Below are positions 59,250 to 64,000 of a stretch of DNA of 64,000 bases, piece after piece. The position numbers and the translations under genes are program-made. Numbering within the stretch: position 1 is the stretch's first letter; each line of letters opens with the position of its first letter. The notes below the pieces were generated by a model that had not been told where the DNA came from, did not search any database, and saw only the letters and a program-made list of their open reading frames with translations. This stretch comes from a virus, in the IMG/VR virus record IMGVR_UViG_3300042691_026427, positions 85,249 through 149,248 of that record; one strand, given 5' to 3'.

Positions 59250-59588
59250 ATGACACAGACACTAGCACCCCGTAAGAAGCGAGCAGACCGCAACCACATC
59301 ATATACGAGCTGGTTGTCAACGGTCTCAACTACATTGGCGTCACTGCCAAGACAGAGTCTACAGTGAACAAGAGCGTGCTGTCGCGTGCGGCCAAGCACT
59401 TCTACCGTGCTAAGACTGAAGACAAGAACTGGTTGCTCTGTGCTGAACTTCGTAAGTTGAACAGCAAGGATGAGATCCTTGTATATGTACACGAAGTGAT
59501 CCGCGGCAAGGCGGCTGCTCACAAGCGTGAAGTTGAGATCCGTCGTATGGTCAAGCCTGTATTGAACACTGACACAAGAGGAGATTGA
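59250..59588 (+). CDS. Possible GIY-YIG-type nuclease fold protein (112 aa)
   Basis: IIYELVVNGLNYIGVTAKTE resembles the GIY-YIG core strand pair (Y-x-I/L ... YIGxT), followed by VLSRAAKHFYRAKTED, where the Arg/His region falls, and a C-terminal REVEIRRMVKPVLNTDTRG with a Glu and the usual PxxN ending. It is small and stands alone, like many phage GIY-YIG proteins. The start at 59250 is the first after the -10 box; it lacks a Shine-Dalgarno and is probably leaderless. The nuclease assignment is tentative. Confidence 0.55.
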   Translation: MTQTLAPRKKRADRNHIIYELVVNGLNYIGVTAKTESTVNKSVLSRAAKHFYRAKTEDKNWLLCAELRKLNSKDEILVYVHEVIRGKAAAHKREVEIRRMVKPVLNTDTRGD

Positions 59589-59589
59589 G

Positions 59590-59787
59590 ATGTATCGTTA
59601 TATATGTAAGATGTTCTACGGTGACAAACTCTATACGGGCCACTATTGGGGCGATGACTACAGTTTGGCCCGTGCTCGCAGGGAAGTTGTAAAAATGCAA
59701 CGGATGCATCCTGTCATGCGATTTGAGTTGACAGATGGTAAAACCGGTGTTACAATAGATACATACACTAACAAGGAGCTGGCATGA
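59590..59787 (+). CDS. Small unknown protein (65 aa)
   Basis: MYRYICKMFYGDKLYTGHYW then SLARARREVVKMQRMHPVMR and a C-terminal TDGKTGVTIDTYT strand. It looks like a small alpha/beta domain. Starts 1 nt after the upstream stop, with AGAGGAG as ribosome-binding site, and overlaps the next gene by 4 nt (ATGA). Function unknown. Confidence 0.6.
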   Translation: MYRYICKMFYGDKLYTGHYWGDDYSLARARREVVKMQRMHPVMRFELTDGKTGVTIDTYTNKELA

Positions 59788-60059
59788 GTTATACACTATA
59801 CATCTACAAAGCAGACAAGCGGTGCAAGACAGGGGAGCGCCTGTTCTCTACAACTGTTTGGCCCGTAAAGGACGACAATGCCATGCGTCGCACTGTGGCA
59901 GAACTGTTTCCCTTGTATCGTCCAGAAGACGGCTTCCGCTTTGATTGGACACCCAGCATGAAGACTGTTCGTAACCTGATGTCGGGTGTTGAGATCGAAA
60001 TCCCGCATGATACTCCTCGTTCATGCGATCCCTCTAGCGAACTCTATTGGAGTATGTAA
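59784..60059 (+). CDS. Small unknown protein (91 aa)
   Basis: MSYTLYIYKADKRCKTGERL, DDNAMRRTVAELFPLYRPED and ETIPHD-like acidic end. Its first strand and helix resemble the 65-residue gene before it in size and layout, so both may be small alpha/beta adaptor proteins. Overlaps the previous gene by ATGA and the next by TAATG, so three genes are coupled. Confidence 0.6.
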   Translation: MSYTLYIYKADKRCKTGERLFSTTVWPVKDDNAMRRTVAELFPLYRPEDGFRFDWTPSMKTVRNLMSGVEIEIPHDTPRSCDPSSELYWSM

Positions 60060-60226
60060 TGGTTTGTCCTCACTGTACTAGTTCTACGCCTGTGTTCAGC
60101 ACCAAATGTCCTCACTGTACTGGTGAGTTCGGGCTGTTGGAACTGTGGTTCCTCAACTCGATCTACGCTATTACACTGGTGATCGGAGTTGGCGTCATGC
60201 TGTGGTTGTTTTCGCTGATGCTGTGA
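60059..60226 (+). CDS. Zinc-ribbon membrane protein (55 aa)
   Basis: MVCPHCTSSTPVF and STKCPHCTGEFG give two CPHC knuckles, a zinc ribbon, followed by one membrane helix (residues about 32-54, YAITLVIGVGVMLWLFSLML). It overlaps the previous stop as TAATG. Small zinc-ribbon membrane proteins are common in phage early regions; the role is unknown. Confidence 0.65.
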   Translation: MVCPHCTSSTPVFSTKCPHCTGEFGLLELWFLNSIYAITLVIGVGVMLWLFSLML

Positions 60227-60240
60227 TAAAGCCCTTTCGG

Positions 60241-60270
60241 TTGACAGGGTTACCGGTTTTACCATATAAT
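60241..60270 (+). promoter_or_regulatory. sigma70 promoter TTGACA-18-TATAAT
   Basis: -35 at 60241-60246, -10 at 60265-60270. The -35 sits in a CCCT...AGGG stem shared with the end of the previous unit. Confidence 0.75.
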
Positions 60271-60296
60271 ATACACTTACACACAAAGGAGCTGAT

Positions 60297-60587
60297 ATGT
60301 CTATTCAAACTGTTAACGCAGAGATCCTCGCAGGCAACTTCACTAACGAGCAACTGGGCTCTATCATCGACGCTGTGAAATTTGCCAGGTCACGTTTGGG
60401 TCAGATGAACAAGCGGGCACTGAGCATCGGCAGTAACGTCAACTTCACCAGCACCAAAACGGGCGTGAACTACACGGGCGTGGTCACAAAGATTGCGATC
60501 AAGTACATCACAGTCAAGACCGTCGGCGGCCTGTGGAAAGTGCCTGCTTCAATGCTCACTGTGATCGAAGATCACGAGTTTGCTTAA
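60297..60587 (+). CDS. Small protein of a phage-common type (96 aa)
   Basis: Helical N-terminus (TNEQLGSIIDAVKFARSRLG) then a beta-barrel-like C-terminal half (ALSIGSNVNFTSTKTG, GVVTKIAIKYITVKTVGG, LWKVPASMLTVIED) that resembles a small SH3/KOW-like barrel. From memory, proteins of this shape are common in large phages of aquatic bacteria, but I cannot name a family. AAAGGAGC ribosome-binding site. It may bind RNA or a translation or transcription component. Confidence 0.6.
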   Translation: MSIQTVNAEILAGNFTNEQLGSIIDAVKFARSRLGQMNKRALSIGSNVNFTSTKTGVNYTGVVTKIAIKYITVKTVGGLWKVPASMLTVIEDHEFA

Positions 60588-60598
60588 TAACCCTACGG

Positions 60599-60627
60599 TT
60601 GACAGGGACTTAGTTCCCTGTTATAAT
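60599..60627 (+). promoter_or_regulatory. Consensus sigma70 promoter TTGACA-17-TATAAT
   Basis: -35 at 60599-60604 and -10 at 60622-60627, in a CCCT-acggttgac-AGGG junction directly after the previous stop. Confidence 0.85.
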
Positions 60628-60653
60628 ACATACATCGCAATAAGGAGCAGACA

Positions 60654-61016
60654 ATGACTGTAGTGTATAGAGCAGGTGATCAGACGTTTAAGGCCGTAGA
60701 GTTCCTGTTTGGCAAGCGTGAGCTGGTCAACGCAATTGTAGAGCAGGCCTTGATCAGCCAGACAGAAGCGTTCATTGAGATGATCATGGACGGGCAAGCA
60801 GACATGTCGCGCAATGGGATCAACGAAACACTGCGGGGCGTTAAGGACAGCGCCACTGACTTCATTGGCGACATGATGGGCGATCTCGAAAGCATGATTC
60901 GCGAGCGCATGAAGGCAGTGAACTACGGCGCGGCAGTTACTGGGATCAAGTACGATCTCGCTGGCGACGTTATAGACATCGAAGTTGATGTAAGCGTGGG
61001 CGTAGAAGTTCAATAA
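60654..61016 (+). CDS. Small unknown protein (120 aa)
   Basis: N-terminal YRAGDQTFKAVEFLFGKREL, then a long helical centre (SQTEAFIEMIMDGQADM, FIGDMMGDLESMIRERMKAV) and a C-terminal beta pair (IKYDLAGDVIDIEVDVSVGV). It may form a coiled coil. Own promoter and AAGGAGC ribosome-binding site. Codons are C/G-ending. Function unknown. Confidence 0.6.
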   Translation: MTVVYRAGDQTFKAVEFLFGKRELVNAIVEQALISQTEAFIEMIMDGQADMSRNGINETLRGVKDSATDFIGDMMGDLESMIRERMKAVNYGAAVTGIKYDLAGDVIDIEVDVSVGVEVQ

Positions 61017-61024
61017 CCCTTCGG

Positions 61025-61053
61025 TTGACAGGGCTATTGTTTCCTGTTATAAT
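61025..61053 (+). promoter_or_regulatory. Consensus sigma70 promoter TTGACA-17-TATAAT
   Basis: -35 at 61025-61030 and -10 at 61048-61053; the same CCCT-tcggttgac-AGGG junction as the previous unit. Confidence 0.85.
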
Positions 61054-61081
61054 ACATGCATAGACAACAAAGGAGCTAGCA

Positions 61082-61315
61082 ATGCGCAAATACACTACAA
61101 AGCTGTTGGAAATGATGGACGAGGGTTTGCTCTCTGCAGAAGCTGTGGCAGAGATGTGTCTTGCTTACATGAGCGAAGACGACGTCAAAGACATGTGCCG
61201 TGCTAACGACATCCTGGACGAAGAGGACGAGGACTACATTGTAGAAGAAGAGGACGAAGAGTGGACTCCGGACAATGCAGACTTCAATGATCCCGGCTCA
61301 CGTCACCACTATTAA
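61082..61315 (+). CDS. Very acidic small protein (77 aa)
   Basis: The N-terminal 35 residues are helical (MRKYTTKLLEMMDEGLLSAE); the rest is highly acidic, with DILDEEDEDYIVEEEDEEWT. Charge distribution of this type is seen in DNA-mimic and anti-restriction proteins and in some host-takeover proteins, but no family is recognised. First gene of a three-gene unit with its own promoter. Confidence 0.6.
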   Translation: MRKYTTKLLEMMDEGLLSAEAVAEMCLAYMSEDDVKDMCRANDILDEEDEDYIVEEEDEEWTPDNADFNDPGSRHHY

Positions 61316-61328
61316 TTAAGGAATGAAC

Positions 61329-61706
61329 ATGCGATACTATGACGAACTGGCAACTTACGAGCGCGATGGCTTTACTGTGATCGTAGACAAGAGCTGGGAA
61401 GATCTCAGCGTCCGTGACTGTTTCGACGAAGAGTGCCACGACATTGATCAGATCTGCCGAGACATTGATTCGGGCAACTTGGATTGGTTCATGCTGCGTG
61501 TACGTGTAATGGTTGACAGTCTTGAGGTGGGCTCGCACTACCTGGGAGGGTGCCTGTACAAGGACGCTCGTGAAGTACTTACAGACGGTACCGCAGAGGA
61601 CTGCATTGGTGAAGCACTGCATGAAGCCAAACGTGAAGTCTACAAATATAAACAGAAGTTCGCTGAACTGAGCGACATGGTGGATCGTGAAGGCATTGAT
61701 GCGTAA
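61329..61706 (+). CDS. Small acidic unknown protein (125 aa)
   Basis: The start at 61329 (MRYYDELATYERDGF) is preferred because the AAGGA site is 6 nt upstream; a Met two codons earlier touches the AAGGA. It has two strands (FTVIVDKSWEDLSV) and helices with many acidic residues (CFDEECHDIDQICRDID) and ends in a helix rich in Lys/Glu. Overlaps the next gene by 8 nt. Function unknown. Confidence 0.6.
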   Translation: MRYYDELATYERDGFTVIVDKSWEDLSVRDCFDEECHDIDQICRDIDSGNLDWFMLRVRVMVDSLEVGSHYLGGCLYKDAREVLTDGTAEDCIGEALHEAKREVYKYKQKFAELSDMVDREGIDA

Positions 61707-61926
61707 TATTAATGAAGTACTACAGTGGGCAGGTACAGTGTGCATTTTGACAATGTACGTGCTCATGAACTTCTTTCGGGAGTTGGGTCTAGATCCGTTG
61801 TTTGGACTCCTGGGCGGGTTGTGCTATGCCACCTGGGCATATCGTGTGGCAAATAAGCCACAATTGCTAGTTAACGTTGTGGCAATATCCGTATGTGTTG
61901 TAGGGTTATTCAAAGCACTTGGTTGA
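61699..61926 (+). CDS. Small membrane protein (75 aa)
   Basis: Two or three membrane helices: WAGTVCILTMYVLMNFF, LDPLFGLLGGLCYATWAYRV and LLVNVVAISVCVVGLFKAL. The start at 61699 has GAAGG 5 nt upstream; an earlier GTG in frame is less likely. It overlaps the 125-residue gene by 8 nt. It may act on the host membrane early in infection, but its role is unknown. Confidence 0.6.
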   Translation: MRNINEVLQWAGTVCILTMYVLMNFFRELGLDPLFGLLGGLCYATWAYRVANKPQLLVNVVAISVCVVGLFKALG

Positions 61927-61951
61927 CAAAGTGGTAAAACCTTGCTATAAT
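61923..61951 (+). promoter_or_regulatory. Consensus sigma70 promoter TTGACA-17-TATAAT for the 222-nt RNA
   Basis: -35 at 61923-61928 and -10 at 61946-61951. A start 7 nt after the -10 box is 61958, exactly the first base of the RNA closing helix. Confidence 0.85.
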
Positions 61952-61957
61952 TAGCAC

Positions 61958-62179
61958 ATGGACAGTTAGAAAAGAGTTAAAGGTTACCTAGACCACTAGG
62001 CGACTGGGATGATGACAGTACCGACGGGAGCTGGTCAAGTCCAGGAGCATGAAGCAGGAGCAATCCGGAGTTGCGGTGGACAATCTAGGAGTAATGACCG
62101 TGCAGGCCCTTGACGGAGACGTTCCCCTGGGTAGAGACAGATGCACAATGGTTCCTTTAATTCTTTTCTAACTGTCCAT
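61958..62179 (+). ncRNA. Structured RNA closed by a 26-bp helix (222 nt)
   Basis: The first 26 nt (61958-61983) pair with the last 26 (62154-62179) along their full length, with a single G-U. The inner 170 nt has no coding frame and further helices: CCTAG-acca-CTAGG, GCAA-tccggag-TTGC and CAGG...CCTG. GGA occurs about eight times, several in loops (CAGGAGC twice, TCCGGAG, CTAGGAG, ACGGAGA). It has its own consensus promoter starting at the helix, and ends 6 nt before the next -35 box. Unlike tmRNA, RNase P or 6S by eye. A GGA-rich decoy for a CsrA-like protein is one idea; no family recognised. Confidence 0.75.
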
Positions 62180-62185
62180 AAGGGG

Positions 62186-62214
62186 TTGACAGGTTGGTAA
62201 AACCGTGTTATAAT
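62186..62214 (+). promoter_or_regulatory. Consensus sigma70 promoter TTGACA-17-TATAAT
   Basis: -35 at 62186-62191, -10 at 62209-62214, spacer with the recurring ggttggtaaaacc. Drives the 88/70/183-residue genes. Confidence 0.85.
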
Positions 62215-62245
62215 ACATACTTACACACAGCAACTAGGAGCAAAG

Positions 62246-62512
62246 ATGAAAGCACTACAAGAGTTCATTGCACAGAAGAATCACTGGAACTCATTCTTCA
62301 AAGGCGAGCAATACGAGATCAAGACTGCCAAAGGTCGTCAGCGTGTCGCAGATATGATTGACAGCGCACTGAGTCCCGAGAACTTGACCTGTGATGGAGA
62401 ACTTCCCCGCACAGAGGTCAATCGGAGATACAAAGAGCTGATGACTGCGGCCAAGCAACTGAAGAAGATGGACCCTGCTGTTAAGTTCTACGAATACGAA
62501 ACGGAGATCTAA
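62246..62512 (+). CDS. Small unknown protein (88 aa)
   Basis: MKALQEFIAQKNHWNSFFKG, QYEIKTAKGRQRVADMIDSA then a helical C-terminus (RRYKELMTAAKQLKKMDPAV) ending FYEYETEI. Basic-acidic mix, no known domain. AGGAGC ribosome-binding site; next gene follows after 1 nt. Function unknown. Confidence 0.6.
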   Translation: MKALQEFIAQKNHWNSFFKGEQYEIKTAKGRQRVADMIDSALSPENLTCDGELPRTEVNRRYKELMTAAKQLKKMDPAVKFYEYETEI

Positions 62513-62513
62513 T

Positions 62514-62726
62514 ATGCAAGCACAAGTCACAACCATCCTCCGACAGACTATCGAAGTGCCGGAAGGCACCGATCGACAGAGCGTGCTAGAGTTCCTAGCA
62601 GAGAATCAAAGCTTCAGTGAAGCGTTCATTGGGGTTAGCGACATGACACAACGGTTCCGCATTGTTGATATCAGTGTGGTGGAAGAAGAGATTACTGAAC
62701 TTGGTGAGGAGAGCTACGATGCCTAA
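62514..62726 (+). CDS. Small acidic unknown protein (70 aa)
   Basis: MQAQVTTILRQTIEVPEGTD begins with a strand, followed by a helix (RQSVLEFLAENQSFSEAF) and a strand (QRFRIVDISVVEEEI), a compact alpha/beta domain. It overlaps the Api92-like gene by 8 nt. Function unknown. Confidence 0.6.
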   Translation: MQAQVTTILRQTIEVPEGTDRQSVLEFLAENQSFSEAFIGVSDMTQRFRIVDISVVEEEITELGEESYDA

Positions 62727-63270
62727 TTGGTGTAACAATACGCTGGAGCTCCAGCACGAAGACCCTGCAATGATCGAGCGTGCCAAGGCCGCTATGATGC
62801 GAGGCGAGTTCCTACAGGAGTTCATTCCTGTGCCCAAAGAGCTCAGCGAGGCAACTGCTAACTTCACAACCAACGAAACATTGGTGGAGAAGTATGGATA
62901 CAGTTCTTGGTACGACTTCTGTGTAGCCAATTGGGGTACCAAGTGGGATGTGGGCGGTGATGACTACGGTACTCCTACCATTACCGAAGACGGCAAGATG
63001 ATCGCAGGCTTCGACAGTGCCTGGGCTCCTCCTACTACTGCAATGGAGCGGTTGGTAGAGATGGGGTTCACTGTCAAGCTCTACTACTACGAGCCTGGTA
63101 TGTGCTTTGCTGGCATTTGGGAAGACGGTATCGATTCCTACTACGAGTACGGTGATATGTCGGCAGCTGAAGTCGCAGAGTGTTTCCCTAAGGAGCTGGA
63201 CGAGATGTTCTGCATTAGCGAAAGCATGGCAGAGTGGGAAGCAGAGAACGCCGAAGAAGATCAAGAATAA
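62719..63270 (+). CDS. Api92/YubB-like ferredoxin-fold protein (183 aa)
   Basis: The start MPNWCNNTLELQHEDPAMIE at 62719 is the conserved beginning of this family (Api92-like, DUF1281 type), found in phages and plasmids. The core continues FLQEFIPVPKEL, YDFCVANWGTKWDVGG, FDSAWAPPTTAMERLVEMGF and a C-terminal YYYEPGMCFAGIWEDGIDSY, all typical. The longer frame upstream lies inside the previous gene. Members have an unknown role, suspected in phage-host or plasmid-host contact. Preceded by AGGAG. Confidence 0.85.
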   Translation: MPNWCNNTLELQHEDPAMIERAKAAMMRGEFLQEFIPVPKELSEATANFTTNETLVEKYGYSSWYDFCVANWGTKWDVGGDDYGTPTITEDGKMIAGFDSAWAPPTTAMERLVEMGFTVKLYYYEPGMCFAGIWEDGIDSYYEYGDMSAAEVAECFPKELDEMFCISESMAEWEAENAEEDQE

Positions 63271-63274
63271 CCCT

Positions 63275-63292
63275 AAGCCCGCAAGGGCTTTT
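63275..63292 (+). terminator. Terminator hairpin after the Api92-like gene
   Basis: AAGCCC-gcaa-GGGCTT followed by TT, 2 nt before the next -35 box. Confidence 0.65.
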
Positions 63293-63294
63293 GG

Positions 63295-63323
63295 TTGACG
63301 CTGTGCGCTTTTTATTGTATAAT
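63295..63323 (+). promoter_or_regulatory. sigma70 promoter TTGACG-17-TATAAT
   Basis: -35 at 63295-63300, -10 at 63318-63323, directly after the terminator. Confidence 0.75.
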
Positions 63324-63349
63324 ACACATACACTAACAAGGAGCACTAA

Positions 63350-63535
63350 ATGACAATTTACATTTTGCAAGCACAAGGGCTTGGGGACTTAGAGGACGCT
63401 TTTTACAACATAGGCGTTTACAGTACACACGACAAAGCACTGAACGCAGAGGAAAACTTTGTACGCGACTATTACAGCGAAGAGGGTTTTGCTGTAGCAA
63501 CTAACATAGAGATGATAGAGTTGGACATGGAATAA
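63350..63535 (+). CDS. Small unknown protein (61 aa)
   Basis: MTIYILQAQGLGDLEDAFYN then DKALNAEENFVRDYYSEEG and a C-terminal strand FAVATNIEMIELD. Small alpha/beta domain, acidic, similar in size and shape to the 59590-59787 and 59784-60059 proteins. AAGGAGC ribosome-binding site. Function unknown. Confidence 0.6.
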   Translation: MTIYILQAQGLGDLEDAFYNIGVYSTHDKALNAEENFVRDYYSEEGFAVATNIEMIELDME

Positions 63536-63559
63536 CACTACAGCGTATAGGGTTACTAG

Positions 63560-63588
63560 TTGACACTATGCGCTTTTTATGCTATAAT
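63560..63588 (+). promoter_or_regulatory. Consensus sigma70 promoter TTGACA-17-TATAAT
   Basis: -35 at 63560-63565, -10 at 63583-63588; spacer shares the ctatgcgctttttatg style with the previous one. Confidence 0.8.
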
Positions 63589-63612
63589 ACATTTTTAAAC
63601 GGAGCACACACT

Positions 63613-64000
63613 ATGCAAGCACTTAACGCACAAACTGTACAGCAGTTTATTGAAAATACAGAAGACGGCTTTAATTTTGAGATAGTTGTTAATAAAACAT
63701 TTACTACAGCAGGCGACGGCTTGTGGAGTAGTATTAGCAAAGCAGTATTTGTTGAAAGTATTAGTATGTTTATTAGTACAGAAAATAATGAAGGCGATTT
63801 TTACGACGGCGATTTAGCTATTAACTATACAAACGCTACATGGGATAATGATGTAGACGGATTAATTTATACTGACAGAGCATTTATTGCACAAGTAAAA
63901 GCATTTTTAATTAATGCGGGCTTTGATAATGAAGCTGTTAATGCTATTAATTATAGCGAACAAGGTATGCAAGACGACGAGCGTGTTAGTTGCGACGCTT
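63613..64000 (+). CDS. Unknown protein, C-terminus outside window (at least 129 aa)
   Basis: MQALNAQTVQQFIENTEDGF at 63613 with GGAGC 8 nt upstream; the frame is open to the right edge. Composition is acidic and Asn/Asp-rich, with the strand-helix pattern FNFEIVVNKTFTTAGDG, WSSISKAVFVESISMF and DRAFIAQVKAFLINAG. Codons are strongly A/T-ending, like the 58769-59173 genes and unlike most neighbours. No domain recognised. Confidence 0.6.
   Translation, partial: MQALNAQTVQQFIENTEDGFNFEIVVNKTFTTAGDGLWSSISKAVFVESISMFISTENNEGDFYDGDLAINYTNATWDNDVDGLIYTDRAFIAQVKAFLINAGFDNEAVNAINYSEQGMQDDERVSCDA

Noticed and set aside
61958-62179. tmRNA, RNase P RNA or 6S RNA
   Set aside because: No tRNA-like ends or tag frame, no RNase P core motifs, and no large central bubble of the 6S type could be recognised.

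Overview
This window looks like part of the genome of a large tailed dsDNA phage, probably a myovirus related to the T4-like superfamily, infecting a Gram-negative and probably proteobacterial host. The evidence is very long fibre and adhesin genes, a T4-like late-promoter octamer (RNTAAATA) in front of most structural genes, short head-type leaders ending in L-x-E or V-x-E, phage tRNAs, a phage-type ATP-dependent DNA ligase, a homing endonuclease, and very dense packing with many ATGA/TAATG overlaps. No terminase, portal, major capsid or DNA polymerase gene is in this window. The family and host are inferences.

Layout. (1) 1-19.2 kb, mostly minus strand: fibre and adhesin genes (Ig-like repeats, a 997-residue collagen-like fibre, Mtd_N-type fibres, a beta-propeller giant, a LamG lectin), broken at 8-9.4 kb by a methyltransferase-like protein, a QueC-like enzyme and a 2OG-Fe oxygenase. 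(2) 19.2-23.4 kb: HNH nuclease, translation initiation factor IF-1, DNA ligase, a complete erpA-iscA-iscU Fe-S cluster set and a frameshifted homing endonuclease. (3) 23.4-40.8 kb, all minus strand: an overlapping operon with eight radical SAM enzymes (one probably cobalamin-binding), one or two Fe-dependent oxygenases, a methyltransferase resembling geranyl-diphosphate C-methyltransferases, several unknown partner proteins, and a 220-residue virion-like protein whose C-terminus is a CHxxCHxxCH tail. (4) 40.8-43.5 kb: a holin-like membrane protein, a SleB-type cell-wall hydrolase and two glycosyltransferase-like genes. (5) 43.5-57.0 kb, minus strand: more giant structural genes, a second head-leader protein and a secreted protein. 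(6) 57.0-58.7 kb: a strand-switch hub with AT-rich palindromic repeats, two tRNAs, a structured RNA candidate and a cluster of eight DnaA boxes. (7) 58.7-64 kb, plus strand: small early-type genes, most units headed by a near-consensus sigma70 promoter, plus one 222-nt RNA closed by a 26-bp helix.

Main proposal. The operon in 23-40 kb looks like a phage-borne protein-modification system. It holds two related pairs of radical SAM enzymes (351+333 aa and 383+367 aa), each associated with one of two paralogous partner proteins (350 and 310 aa). The protein ending in C-H-S-S-C-H-N-N-C-H-G-S-R-G-R-R sits directly after the first pair and is the best candidate substrate. The neighbouring erpA/iscA/iscU genes would supply the [4Fe-4S] clusters these enzymes need. 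Such a system could modify a virion protein after translation, in the manner of ribosomally made, radical-SAM-modified peptides (for comparison, the His-Xaa-Ser systems). The enzyme families, gene order and tail sequence are read from the sequence; the substrate assignment and function are inferred.
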